From Syngnathus acus (taxonomy: Eukaryota > Chordata > Actinopteri > Syngnathiformes > Syngnathidae): a DNA stretch of 64,000 nt. The stretch is taken from the NCBI RefSeq assembly GCF_901709675.1, contig NC_051105.1, positions 11,578,604 through 11,642,603 on the forward strand, written 5' to 3'. Every line of letters begins with the position of its first letter. Positions within the stretch are counted from its first letter, which is position 1. Shown here one piece after another: positions 44,201 through 55,245 of the stretch. The notes below the pieces were generated by a model, which was given only the letters and a program-made list of their open reading frames with translations, had not been told where the DNA came from and ran no database searches. A program made the translations under genes and the position numbers.

Positions 44201-47200
44201 ACATGCTTGGTACGCTAATGAGCACTCCAAGTTGCCCATAGGTGTGAGCGCGAGTGCGGATGGTTGTTCGTCTCTTTTTGTGCGCTGAGTGTGTGGGAGC
44301 AGTGCGCGATTGTGTAGGTGCGCAGCTTAGAGGGCAAATTGGACCTGAAACAATGTAAAGTTTAATTTAGCCATTTAGAGTTTGTAAACAATGTGGCGTC
44401 ATTTTGGGGTGTGGCGTTATCTGGAGGCAAAAAGATGTAGCACGCTTGCTTGAACACGCAGGTTAAAATATCTCAACAGTTTGTTTGCCTAAGAAAGAAT
44501 GTGAAAAATGACCATTTCAGTGAATATGTGACGAAACTCACTCTCCTCCATCGTAAGTGTTAAAATATAAGGACTTGAATGATGACGTTTGGTGGTGTGG
44601 TCACAAGTGCTGTTATGATTCTTTTCTCTTATATAATTCTTTTAATATGCTACTGTTTTCAGACGGGTGGAAGCAAAGGCTACGCATTCGTGGAGTTTGA
44701 TTGTGATGAAGTCGCCAAAATTGTAGCTGAGACTATGAACAACTACCTGATGGGAGAGAGACTCATTAAATGTGAGTATTGTGTAGGGTGTGCCTCCGAT
44801 ATCACTAAGATTAAGTTTCAAATTTAAACATGAACTGGTTTGATCATTCTAGGCCCTCTATGTACCAGTACCGTACCAGAAAGGAGAGCGGCACTAGTAT
44901 TGATTAGCAGAAAGAAGCACAGTGACACAGTTTCCATGTTGCATAAGAATGTAAAAAAACAACAACAACAATAATTGCAACATATCAGCCCGCCTGATTT
45001 AGCCGACCACATGCGTGAAAAGTTCACAAAGAGCACGTAATACTAGTGCATGTGCCTTGAAATTGATATCAGACATGTTGAATAAAGTGCCAACGACTTT
45101 CCATGGTGCCCAGTTTTGTTTCATTTGTATGCATTGGATTTGTGAGCTATTGTCTCAAAAGAATCATCTTATCTAAATCAGCATTCATTCATTTAAGTCA
45201 TTCATTTGAAGTGTGGACAAAGTCGGTTCCGTAGATGTTTACTTTTTATTCATTCTAATTGTGTTGTAATGTAAGCTGATTGATAAAATGCACATGCAAA
45301 TATTCTTAACCTACTGCGCATCCCATTTTTGTAGGTCATGTAATTCCACCAGAGACATTGCACGAGAAGCTGTTTGCCGGCTCCCAGAGGACTTTCAAAA
45401 AGCCTTCTAAGCCAGCTGTTGCCCGCTACAACATGGAGCGAACAAGTGACCAAGTTTCCAAAATGACCAACAAGCTCTTGCACAAAGAGGGAAAGCTCCG
45501 CAAGAGGCTTGCAGCACAAGGCATTGATTATGACTTCCCAGGATTTGTAAGTGTTTCCCAATTTCCTAGTGCTCATTTATGAAGGGGAATTATACACCAA
45601 CAAAAATAATACTTACTTTTCCTTTTTGTTCCTATGTATTTTATTGCCCTCACAATGTCCTGCATTGTCGCATTTTGGGGCGAAATTTATTTGACAAAAA
45701 TCGAGACCCAGAACAGTAGAGCTCTGACTTGCACGCAAAATCCCTGTCTGTTAAGAAATATGGTCAGAGCGTGCGCTGTTTCACTCTTATTGTTAGGAAA
45801 CTTAGAGCATTGTTCAAACGTGCCGTTCTAGGGCTGGGCGATATGGTTGAAAAGTACAGCCTGATATACAGTATCTCACAAAAGTGAGTCCACCCCTCTC
45901 ATTTCTGCAATGTTTTAATTATATCTTGTCATGGGACAACACTGAAGAAATGACACTTTGATCCAATGTTAAGTAGTCACTGTAGAGCTTGGATAGCAGA
46001 GTAAATTTATTGTTACTTCAAAGTAACTCAAAATACAACAATGAATGTGTAAAATGCTGGCAACAAAAGTGAGTACACCCCAACTGAAAATCTCAAAATT
46101 AAGCCAAACTTGGAACCAATTAGGCATCTTCCCTGTGTAATGCGACTAGTTAGTGTGTTAGGTGTGATTGGCGATTAGGTGTATTAAATTAGGTATTTTC
46201 ACTCTCATACTGGTCACAGGAAGTTCAACATGGCACCTCATGGCAAAGAACTCTCTGAGGATCTAAAAAAAAAAGAATTATTGCTCTACATAAAGATGCC
46301 AACATCCTGAAACTGAGCTGTAGCACGGTGGCTAAGACCATACAGCGGTTTAAGAGGACAAGCTCCATTCAAAACAGGCCTCGCCATGGTCGACCAAAGA
46401 AGTTGAGTGCGCGCGCTCAGCGTCATATTCAGAGGTTGTCTTTGGAAAACAGGCGTATGAGTGCTGAGCATTGCTGTAGATGTTGAAGGGGTGGGGGGTA
46501 CTCAGACCATACGCCGCACACTGCATTCAATTGGTCTGCATGGCTGTCGTCCCAGGAAAAAGCCTCTTCTAAAAAAGATGAACAAAGAAGCTCGCAAAAG
46601 GTTTGCTGAAGACAAGCAGACTAAGGATATAGGTTACTGGAACCATGTCCTGTGTCTGATAAGACCAAGATAAACATTTGGTTCAGATGGTGTCCAGCGT
46701 GTGTGGCGGCAACCAGGTGAAGAGTACAAAGACAAGTGTGTCTTGCCTACAGTCGAGCATGGTGGTGGGAGCGTCATGGTCTGGGGCTGTATGAGTGCTG
46801 CTCGCACTGGGGAGCTACAGTTCATTGAGGGAACAATGAATGCCAACATGTACTGTGGAATACTGAAGCAGAGCATGATCCCCTCCCTCCGTAAACTGGA
46901 GCGCGGAGCAGTATTCCAACACGATAACGACCCCAAACACACCTCCAAGACGACCACTGCCTTCCTAAAGAAGCTGAGGGTGAAGGTGATGGACTGGCCA
47001 AGCATGTCCCCAGACCTAAACATCTGTGGGGCATCCACAAACGGAAGGTGGAGGAGCGCAAGGTCTCCAACATCCACCATGATGTCATCATGGAAGAGTA
47101 AAGATTATTTTGTGTTCCCGTTCTGAGACGTGCATGCGCAACCCAACTGTGTTGCCCCCGCCCCCATGTGTGGAGAGTGGAGATCCAGGCCATATTTTAC

Positions 47201-50200
47201 AGGCAGTATTATAATTTAACGCGTTCAATGAACGAAGGTTCATGAACTCGTTCATATTTTGGACGAACGTGAACTGTGCGTAGCACATATTTTCTCCATG
47301 GACGTTTTTGTGAACGCGCTCATTTTGGGACGATTAAATGGTTTTGAACGGCAGTTTACTTGCATTCAAGAATGCCAGGTTTTCTCTTCTGAGAATTCAA
47401 ACAAAAACCCCGCTAAACACACTGTAAACGAGTCTTAAATAGGCAGGGGGAAAAGATTTGGCAACCTCGGTCACAAACAGTCGCATGGTGCGATGATGGA
47501 CGCTCCATTCGATGAAAACTCATGTCGTGCAACAGGCAGCCCCGCCCCCACTCGCACTTAAGTGTTGAATGTGAGGAGTCTTTTTTAAACATGTTCAATA
47601 AATGGTTTACCAATTTCAAAAACATAATCGTGTAAATAGGCGGCTCGGTGGCGCACTGGGTAGCACGTCCGCCTCACAGTTAGGAGGGTGCGGGTTCGAT
47701 TCCACCTCCGGCCCTCCCTGTGTGGAGTTTGCATGTTCTCCCCGGGCCCGCGTGGGTTTTCTCCGGGCACTCCGGTTTCCTCCCACATCCCAAAAACATG
47801 CTTGGTAGGCCGATTGAAGACTCCAGATTGTCCCTAGGTGTGAGTGCGAGTGCAAGTGGTTGTTTGTCTCTGTGTGCCCTGCGATCGGCTGGCAACCGGT
47901 TCAGGATGTCCCCCGCCTACTGCCCGTTGACGGCTGGGATAGGCTCCGGCACTCCCGCGACCCCCGTGGGGACTAAGCGGTACAGAAAATGGATGGATGG
48001 ATGGATGGATAATCGTGTAAATGATTGAGATTTCAATATTGAACAGAATAATCGTGATAATGATTTTTTACCCATAATCGAGCAGCCCTGATATATATTG
48101 AATATTTTTAGTTCTTTTACTGAATGAGAGGAGCGCGCTTTGACTCCGCACGCACAAAGAGTGATGTTAGGCCATAAGAGTGAATTTCCAAACACACCTA
48201 TGTTGATGACGGCGAACAAGTTCCAGTTTAATTTTTAATTGTGGCTTCTAACTACGGAAAGGTTTTTCTTTTTTAGTTTAAAATTGTTAACTTTAACTAC
48301 AATCCTGCATTGCGGTCAAAGGTGTTTAGCTCTTGCATCTGTAAACCCTTGCTGTGGCATAAGGAAGGTGCATGTTGAACGAGCGATATGTCACATTTGT
48401 TGCCATCTGTCTGACTGCTACTACTACTTCTGCTTCCATTTCCTCTACTTGCTTTTAGAGAGGAGGCAAATATATTTGGTACATTAGCACCACCTAATCG
48501 TCACTGTCAGTACTGCACCAAAATGTATTTGCCAACCACGAAAAGAAAGTCAACATGATTATGGAATGGAGATTTTGGGTGCTAGTCCAAGGTCTTTTTT
48601 TAATATATACACACAAGTCCTACTGTAGTATAAGTCACAAGACCGGCCAAACTATTAAAATAGTGTTGCCTATAGTCTTTAAAAAAATCTGGTAATTCTC
48701 AATGTATTTTAAGGCCAAAGTCATGTATTTATAATGTTTCAGGGATGAAGTCAATCTGTTTTCAGGGATATTGATCAACCTCTGATTTGTTGAAATTTTT
48801 ATGGAATGTAATCGTGCATCACTGTGATGTCATTGTTAATATCCAGTAATCTAAAAATGAATATACCGTAATTTTCGGACTATAAGTCGCGGTTTTTTTC
48901 ATAGTTTGGGTGGGGGGGCGACTTATACTCAGGAGCGACTTATATGTGGTTTTTTTTTTTCAAAAAATTTCAAAAAAAAAAAAAAAAAATGAAACCGCGA
49001 TAAACGAACCGCAATGTAGCAAGGGATTACTGTAATTTGAATTTCAAGTGACGACAGCAGCGCGAAACCATCTGCGTCACTCCAATTCATTAAATCCATC
49101 AATCGTCCTTTGTCAACAATGCGTGCGCGCCGCTGATGGCTTTTGCACTTAAAAATATTCCACAGGCCCATATAACGATATATAAATTATATATCAAATA
49201 ACTATTATATAAGCAATAATGTTATCAAACCATCTGTGCACTCTAAATCATTAAATCCATCGATCAAATTCCTCGTCCTTTGTCAACATCGCCGCGCGTG
49301 CGCCCTGACGTCAGCCTCGTCGTTATTCCACAGATCTACTATATAACTATATTGTAGCGTTAACAAAGTTCAAGGAAAGACGTGGGTTTGGTAAACGGCT
49401 CTTTATTTAACAAAACAAACTTACAGGCGTGTGGCGGCGTGGACGTCCAGCCACGGAAGGGGACGAGAGCTCCATACAATAGGACCGGGCGTGCGTAGAA
49501 GCCATGACCGAGCCCCATGCACCGTCCTCGGACAGCCACCCGGCTGAGCGCCGGGCCTCGACTTCCATCCACGGAGCTGAAAGGCAGCTCGGTAGAGTAG
49601 GACCGGGCGTGCGTAAAAGCATTGTCCGAGCACCATCCACCGTCCCTGGACAGCCACCCGGCCGAGCGCCGGCGCCCGACTTCAATCCACGAAAGTGAAA
49701 GTAAGCTGGACGAGTGACGCGCGACAGCAGCGCGACGCGACGTCGCGCGTCAGCAGCGCGACGGTTGTTTACATAAAGGACAAAGATCGACTCGTCCAGC
49801 TTTCTTTCACTTTCGTGGATTGAAGTCGGTGGCTGTCCAGGGACGGTGGATGGTGCTCGGACAATGCTTTTACGCACGCCCGGTCCTACTCTACCGAGCT
49901 GCCTTTCAGCTCCGTGGATGGAAGTCGAGGGCCGGCGCTCAGCCGGGTGGCTGTCCGAGGACGGTGCATAGGGCTCGGTCATGGCTTCTACGCACGCCCG
50001 GTCCTATCGTATGGAGCTCTCGTCCCCTTTCGTGGCTGGACGTCCACGCCGCCACACGCCTGTAAGTTTGTTTTGTTAAATAAAGAGCCGTTTACCAAAC
50101 CCACGTCTTTCCTTGAACTTTGTTAACGCTACAATATAGTTATATAGTAGATCTGTGGAATAACGACGAGGCTGACGTCAGGGCGCACGCGCTGCGATGT

Positions 50201-51830
50201 TGACAAAGGACGAGGAATTTGATCGATGGATTTAATGATTTAGAGTGCACAGATGGTTTGATAACATTATTGCTTATATAATAGTTATTTGATATATAAT
50301 TTATATATCGTTATATGGGCCTGTGGAATATTTTTAAGTGCAAGAGCCGTCAGCGGCGCACACGCATTGTTGACAAAGGACGATTGATGGATTTAATGAA
50401 TTGGAGTGACGCAGATGGTTTTATTAACGTGTTATTTATGTAATAGTTTTTTGAATAACTCTGAATTTTACGTCAGGGCCGTTCTCAGCTCTTAGTTTGT
50501 GTTTATGTCACGTTAGCATAGCTATCGTTTAGCCTGTTGTTGCTCGTTCATGACTGTTCTTGGTGTTGGATTTTGTCGAATAAATTGCCCCCCAAAATGC
50601 GACTTATACTCCGGAGCGACTTATATATGTTTTTTTTCACTTTTTTGGGCATTTTATGGCTGGTGCGACTTGTACTCCGGTGCGACTTATAGTCCGAAAA
50701 TTACGGTACGTAGATTAAAGGACATGCACAGTAGTTGAAGTGGAACTTGATACTGATCTGCAAATTAAATTCACTTTAAATAATATTCTACATCAGGGGT
50801 GTCAAACAAATTTTTTTCGCGGGCCGCATTGTAATCATAGCTTCTTTCAGAGGGCCATTATGACTGTCAACCCAAATAAATGTACGAGCACCTCATATTA
50901 TATACAGTAAAAGCTACAAAACAAATTGACAAATAACTAATTTTCAAATCAGATGAGTAAAAACTGGTCAAATATTTAAAAAAAAAAATTTTTTTAAAGT
51001 GAAGACAATTTGCAATTTTAGGAATGACACACGAATTTGATGCACAATTTGTCTTCGCGGGCCACATAAAATGAAGTGGCGGGCTGTATCTAGCCCCCGG
51101 GCTTTGAGTTTGACACCTGTGTTCTACATAAATCACCGTGCTTAGTTAGACCAAAAGGCTGCAAATAACTTTGATGACTTAAAAGCACTTGTTTTCCCAA
51201 ATTCGGTGGTAGAATTTCTACTGTACAATCTTACAGCCATTCAACTTTGTATGCATGTGTGTGTTTGAATAACTACAGCACCATAGAGCAGAAGACATTT
51301 TCACCCTGTGTTTTTCTTTTATAGGCTAGCCATGTACCCCAGAAGAAGAAGCCTGATTCCTTGAATGAGTCTGCATGCAGTGATGTAAGAAGCGTAACAA
51401 TATCTTCCTACTGTTGGTGTGGCGCAGACTGAAAATGATCCCAGATGTGTCAGTGGTCTGGGGTCAGATAACTGTGCCTAAAGTAATGCGGTGCATCAAA
51501 CTTGCCGTGTTTGTCTCATAGTGACGAATGTGATAAACGTTATGCACCAACATGTAGCTACGATGTCACAGTACTCAAAAGCAAACTTAAAACTGATAGG
51601 TTTTACTTAGTTCTACTGCCACAACAAGTCCATCTCTTCTCCTTTAGGACACCACACCACTGTGCACGCCTTCTTTCCTGGAGCGAAGGAAGTCCATGGT
51701 CTGTGATGATGAGGATGAGATTGTCGTCAAGATGCCGTCGGTAGACAAAGATGAGTGCTCCTCAGAGGAAGAAGAAGAGGGGGAGGAAGAGACAGAGAAG
51801 GCCGGTGTGAAGGATGGTGATTCTGAGTGA
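41288..51830 (+). CDS. nifk: MKI67 FHA domain-interacting nucleolar phosphoprotein
   Basis: Six exons: 41288-41401, 41659-41787, 44663-44771, 45335-45546, 51325-51384, 51648-51830. They give 268 aa (human 293). After a Lys-rich N-terminus with [19 protein letters not shown] comes an RRM (about 45-123) with RNP2 VVYVGHLP (46-53) and RNP1 KGYAFVEF (86-93). A basic helix region ([20 protein letters not shown]...[20 protein letters not shown]) follows, then the [15 protein letters not shown] segment with Thr-Pro sites 211 and 215. That is the conserved phospho-motif by which NIFK binds the Ki-67 FHA domain. An acidic tail of Asp/Glu ends the protein. Its role is in the nucleolus and mitotic chromosome periphery and in rRNA processing. 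Intron 4 is 5.8 kb and transposon-filled. Confidence 0.95.
42230..42719. mobile_element. 'TATAATGCGC' TA-flanked element (copy 2, no SINE), nifk intron 2
   Basis: Ends are CCGTTTTTTCCATGTATAAT and GCGCATTATACATGG followed by AAGAAAACGG, flanked by TA (42228-42229 and 42720-42721). It shares the ACTTAAGTCCGTAAACG block and the subterminal TATAATACGCACCC repeats with copies 1 and 4. It then diverges into a segment (TGATCGAGCAAGCGTCTGAT) shared, reversed, with copy 3. Confidence 0.82.
42773..44075 (+). mobile_element. 5'-truncated RTE-like LINE with 12-bp TSD
   Basis: An ORF from 42815 (385 aa open, with upstream [10 protein letters not shown] in frame continuity) encodes an RT. It includes [45 protein letters not shown], catalytic FADD near 43265, and the RTE-type C-terminus [15 protein letters not shown]...[13 protein letters not shown] frameshift follows DCLSAGL. 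The 3' end is GATAAGCGGAAGAAGATGGA plus GATGG repeats. The direct repeat GGTACTGGTTAA flanks it (42761-42772 and 44076-44087). No endonuclease is present, consistent with 5' truncation. Confidence 0.9.
44088..44275 (+). mobile_element. SINE copy interrupted by the RTE-like LINE
   Basis: The sequence GTACTGGTTAACACGTCAGC, CAGAGGGTACAGGTTTGAGT and then TCCACCTCCGGCCCTCCCTG aligns with the head and body of the SINEs at 30110 and 47638. The LINE's target duplication (GGTACTGGTTAA) coincides with the SINE A-box region, so the LINE jumped into the SINE head. The 3' part of the SINE is lost. Confidence 0.75.
45869..47098 (+). mobile_element. Tc1-like transposon fossil, 3' truncated
   Basis: Left end CAGTATCTCACAAAAGTGAG follows a TA. 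Transposase starts at about 46230 ([14 protein letters not shown]) and is frameshifted at an A-run, then reads [15 protein letters not shown], a GRPKK hook, the second HTH region, NYWNHVL-like, [14 protein letters not shown], and [17 protein letters not shown]. The PDLN segment runs straight into a deletion, removing the PIEHLW stretch that carries the third catalytic acid. The right TIR is missing. Inactive. Confidence 0.9.
47580..48090 (-). mobile_element. hAT end ('CAGGGCTGCTCGATTATGG' type) interrupted by a SINE
   Basis: The right end at 48047-48090 is the complement of CAGGGCTGCTCGATTATGGG, followed inward by AATCATTATCACGATTATT and AATATTGAAATCTCAATCAT. This is a common fish hAT terminus. 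The SINE (47638-48008) inserted in its ATAATCGTGTAAAT. The opposite end was not located. A similar GGGCTGGGCGATATGG terminus at 45832 belongs to a related family and may or may not be its partner. Confidence 0.55.
47638..48008 (+). mobile_element. Full-length tRNA-derived SINE (GGATGG tail) in nifk intron 4
   Basis: Same family as 30110-30472: A box GTGGCGCACTGGGTAGCACG, B box GGGTTCGATTCC, tail (GGAT)n. A perfect 14-bp target duplication ATAATCGTGTAAAT flanks it (47624-47637 and 48009-48022). Confidence 0.93.
48866..50706. mobile_element. Foldback element of the 'TATAAGTCGC' family, nifk intron 4
   Basis: Ends are CCGTAATTTTCGGACTATAA and TTATAGTCCGAAAATTACGG, flanked by TA (48864-48865 and 50707-50708). 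Subterminal direct repeats of CGACTTATACTC occur at both ends. Inside lies a giant inverted repeat: left arm about 49065-49715, right arm about 49790-50421, with a 74-bp GC-rich spacer. Outer arm parts match the family member at 55248-57931 (AAATCATTAAATCCATCGAT, TGACGTCAG). The left flank also has the end of another pogo-like repeat (about 48990-49035, TAGCAAGGGATTACTGTA). No convincing protein is encoded. Confidence 0.85.
49065..50421. repeat. Inverted repeat with arms of about 640 bp
   Basis: Left arm 49065-49715 and right arm 49790-50421 are near-perfect reverse complements, from AAACCATCTGCGTCACTCC to AGCTGGACGAGT. Visible differences are scattered substitutions and an 18-bp GC-rich segment (near 49663-49680) missing from the right arm. 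Each arm carries two tandem copies of a unit of about 117 bp beginning AGGACCGGGCGTGCGTA. The spacer has its own small palindrome (ACGCGACGTCGCGCGT). Confidence 0.93.
50794..51121. mobile_element. hAT MITE, 328 bp, nifk intron 4
   Basis: Ends are CAGGGGTGTCAAAC and GTTTGACACCTGTG, flanked by the perfect 8-bp duplication TTCTACAT (50786-50793 and 51122-51129). It has the CGCGGGCC motif near both ends, typical of a widespread fish hAT MITE. No ORF. Confidence 0.9.
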
Positions 51831-52095
51831 CGAAACCTGTGGCGCTATTGAGACATTTATACAGAGATGCGTAACCAGAATCTTGTTTTCTGGTGGACTC
51901 CTTTCTCTTGGTTTCAGAGCTGTTACAGTGTATACTGTTCTGATGCAAGTTTTATTCATACAAATGTCACATCCCCCATCAAAAAGATCATATCATGTCA
52001 TCAATTGTGTTTGCAAAAAACCGAGCTTAAAATATGTATCATGTTGCATTTTTCAAAAAGTGTAATTACAACCGCATTTTTTTCATTGTGTTTCA

Positions 52096-52101
52096 AATAA
52101 A
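52096..52101 (+). promoter_or_regulatory. Candidate polyadenylation signal of nifk
   Basis: AATAAA 266 bases after the nifk stop codon, in TTTCAAATAAATG context. Confidence 0.6.
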
Positions 52102-52389
52102 TGTTAATGTCCTCTTAGACAATATTTGGCTGCAGACATATTTCCCTATTATGTGCTGTAGTTTTGATAGCTCATGATTTGTATATGATTCCCTCAGCCT
52201 CAGTGGTTTTGTGCTGTTGTCATGGGACATCCGGGCCAGCGCGACTGCCTATATCGCAGACTTGTGTTTTTGTATATACTACTGAATTATAGTCATACAA
52301 AAATGTCAAATTGTAATATATATATGGTCATATCCAGCTATGAAACTCGCCGCACATGATTCTTTCGAGGAGGTAACTTAAAGTCAACG

Positions 52390-52653
52390 GTGTCTCGAAA
52401 TTTAGTTTGTATGTATTACCGTCGTCCAGCAGATGTCACCAGAGGATCCGCAGCGGTTCCGATTGGCCATGCGACAGTTCTCCAAGTGCCAGCATCATCC
52501 TTCTACCTTCTGCGCATGCGCGCGACGATCCCATTCTTGTGCTGCAGGCAGCATTCCGGGTGGAGAGAGAAAAACACGATTCTTAGGCCATATACCGAAA
52601 CAACACTAAGAGATAATTTGCCAAGACCATCAACAGTCTTCAAACTGATTATG
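52390..52653 (+). promoter_or_regulatory. Candidate clasp1 promoter and non-coding first exon
   Basis: The palindromic TGCGCATGCGCG (near 52509-52522) is a good NRF-1-type site, common in housekeeping promoters. It is followed by a CpG-containing transcribed-looking stretch ending in a consensus donor (ATG|GTAGGT at 52653/52654). The position, 5.8 kb upstream of the clasp1 coding exon and 0.3 kb after nifk ends, suits a 5' exon. This is inference only. Confidence 0.3.
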
Positions 52654-53500
52654 GTAGGTATTTTAATAGTTTATCCTCACTGCTCGCTTCCTTTCTTGTC
52701 ATATTTGCTTTGTGCTGTGCCAGTTCCCTGACGTCTCATTGAAAGGGAGCGCTTCGTGACAATACAAGCTTTAGTTTTAATTCCTCATGCACAGTCTGAC
52801 TATTATAAACCCGGCTGCTGTTTCCTCCTGGAAGCGGTGCATGTAAAGAATTATTTCTTGAGATTTTGATGCCGGTAGATTCTTTTGTGTCAAAAGTGTT
52901 GAGGCTGACAAGGTGTTTCTACTTGATTTGCTAGCAGTGATGGTCTGTCTGCGAGCTAGCAGGAGCGCAGCTAACACTGCACAAAAGCACACAAACTGGG
53001 TGGCAGCACAAATAATGTCAGACTGCCATATCAAGGGCACTTTAGGTATGAATGTCACATGATGTCGTCACGTAATTCCGTAGTACGCCGCGTGTGGTTG
53101 ACTTTCCCCCTATGTAATAATTAATAGGAATTGTTATAGATTAACGCTTTGGTGCAATATTGAGACTACTTTTACCGGTTCTAAACTCGTGGACACACTT
53201 GAACGTGCAGGAAACACTGTTTATCTCTCGATACCAAGAACCCATCAAGTGTGGTGGTTGTAAATTGTATGTGGTAACTTGTTTGTAATCTTCTCTTTAA
53301 CAGTTTTGCTGTCCCAGTAAAGGTATTGTCTCAAACAAATGTATAAAACCCACACTTGAAAGGACACACTAATTTTTAAATATTTGAAAAACATCTGTAT
53401 TGCTCATAAGATCGGGCCCATTTATCCATTCAATAGAGCTCCAAGAAGCACATTCTTTTATATTGTCGGAAATTGTTTTCAAGAATTGGAAGGCAAATAG

Positions 53501-53553
53501 AGAGTGTGTGTGTGTGTGTTTGTGCGCGCGCGCGCGCGTGTGTGTGTGTGTAT
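53501..53553. repeat. (TG)n(CG)n(TG)n simple repeat
   Basis: GTGTGTGTG, then GCGCGCGCGCGCG, then GTGTGTGTGTG: a strictly alternating purine-pyrimidine tract with strong Z-DNA potential. Confidence 0.9.
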
Positions 53554-53723
53554 GAATGTGTAGTTATACAGTGGATAAACACCCCTGTGTCATATTTATC
53601 TGAAGTTGAGTGCCCAGCCCTCACAGGTATTTCCATGACATAGTAGTCGGTCATGCAGCTGATCATGTGAGGCTCTCCTTAGAAGAGGGACATGTTTGAA
53701 AAGGATATACAGTATAGAATATA

Positions 53724-54296
53724 CAGTAATCCTTCGTTTTTCGCTGGGGTTACGTTCCGAAAAGAACCCGTGATTGGTGAAATCCGTGAAGTAGAAACCT
53801 TTTTTTTTAACATTATTATAGGTATAACATTGAAACCAAAGGACAAAACTTGTTTTCAGGTCCAAGCATTTGTTTAACAAAGAGAAGTAAACACTTTCTT
53901 CCTGATAACTACTGTGAAATAATAATTTTAATCGTCAGTACATACCTCTGCGGCCTGACTTCGCTATGTAGTGTCTTTTTCATCTGAAGCCATAACAAAG
54001 TCAAAGTCTGCTTCATTGTCAATTTCTTCACATGCCAAGACACACAAAGAAACCGAAATTACGTTCCCACTATCCCACGGTGACAAGACATAGTACACAA
54101 TATACATACAAGTAAACAACACAAAAAAATTAAAAACAAGAACGCACAAACAATGAATAAATAAGAGTGATGAATAAATAATAAACAAATACCGTTTTTT
54201 TCCGTGTATAATGCGCAAAATTTAACTAATTTATTGTCCTAAAATCTGGGGTGCGCATTATACATGGGTACAAATTTTTTTTAATTTTTTTTTTTA

Positions 54297-54337
<41 letters not shown>

Positions 54338-54928
54338 AAATCATGGTACAACAAAACCAACAACAGGACTGACCGACAATAGTGTGTTTGTACTGTGCTC
54401 TGGTCATTTCGTCAAAGAAGGGATAATAGTCCTCTTCTCTTCTTGACTGACAATGAATGTGATAGTTTAATACAATCAGCAAATAACAAAATGCGTATTA
54501 CAGGTAATATTTTACTTCACAACACTTTGCCATGTTCCTAACGTCTCTGCTGTTCACTTCAAACACGCTCCATACGAACGCAATGCTCTCGTATCAGACG
54601 CTTGCTCGATCACCTGCTCGTTTGCTGTCACAATGTACCCTACACAAATCCGAAACATTTGTTGCGGCTCCGAGTCACGACGAGGGGCAAGTTTTGGTTT
54701 CCAAGGGTGTTTTTATCCCTCTTCAACGTCTCTCCCATACAGAGCCGCCTTTTTCACATGTCCGCACGTCACTTTCCTCTCTTTTCATCTGATCGCGGTG
54801 GTGCCTTTACGGGCAGTCGGAGAAATCAACGCCAACAAAAAAAAAATACATCCAGCCTAGTTAAGACCATACCAAAGACTATAAAAATGGGACCCATTGC
54901 CTCCCTGCGTGTGTGACGATCATTGGGA

Positions 54929-54964
<36 letters not shown>

Positions 54965-55245
54965 GGTGCGTATTATACATGGGTACAGGCTTTTTTCCAG
55001 CATCAACATGCCATTTTTAGGGTGCGTATTATACATGGGGGCGCATTATACACGGAAAAAAACGGTAACAATAAATAAGAGGAGCAAAAATGGAGCAAGT
55101 GTGCATACAGCAGACAGTCAGAATATAGCGCAAAAGTACAGGACGCTACGCAGAACGGGGGAGAGAGTTCAGAATGCAGTGTGAAAAAAATCCGTGAAGC
55201 AGCGAGGCCGTGAAAGGTGAACCGTGATATAGCGAGGGATGACTG
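53724..55245. mobile_element. Pogo/Tigger-like element interrupted by a TATAATGCGC element
   Basis: Ends are CAGTAATCCTTCGTTTTTCG and CGTGATATAGCGAGGGATGA plus CTG. They are inverted repeats of the common fish CAGTAATCCCTCG terminus, flanked by TA (53722-53723 and 55246-55247). GTGAAATCCGTGAAGTAG near the left and AAAAATCCGTGAAGCAGCG near the right are further inverted matches. The interior has no transposase; it is split by 54192-55065. Confidence 0.8.
54192..55065. mobile_element. 'TATAATGCGC' TA-flanked element (copy 3, reversed), nested in a Tigger-like element
   Basis: Ends are CCGTTTTTTTCCGTGTATAA and TTATACACGGAAAAAAACGG, flanked by TA (54190-54191 and 55066-55067). Relative to copies 1, 2 and 4 it is inverted. 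It carries the segment shared with copy 2 (ATCAGACGCTTGCTCGATCA). It also carries a rearranged SINE remnant at about 54876-54930 (CCAAAGACTATAAAAATGGG, then GTGACGATCATTGGGACTT). Long A and T runs flank the interior. Confidence 0.82.

Larger units (their letters stand above)
51831..53723 (+). other. nifk 3' UTR and nifk-clasp1 interval
   Basis: The 3' UTR runs to a likely polyA signal AATAAA at 52096-52101. Around 52390-52660 the sequence becomes CpG-richer and is a candidate promoter for clasp1. The rest shows no gene. An alternating TG/CG run lies at about 53501-53553. Confidence 0.5.

Noticed and set aside
49407-49982. 191-codon minus-strand ORF across the foldback element
   Set aside because: It spans both arms and the spacer of a palindrome and mirrors itself. 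GC-rich inverted repeats give such open frames by chance. No family similarity is recognisable.
48866-50706. Assembly artefact producing a false palindrome
   Set aside because: The arms differ by an 18-bp segment and several substitutions, and the whole sits between matching family ends with TA targets. This favours a real element, though read support has not been checked.
53724-55245. Single large autonomous transposon
   Set aside because: The interior belongs to a differently bounded element (54192-55065), and no transposase frame is present in what remains.
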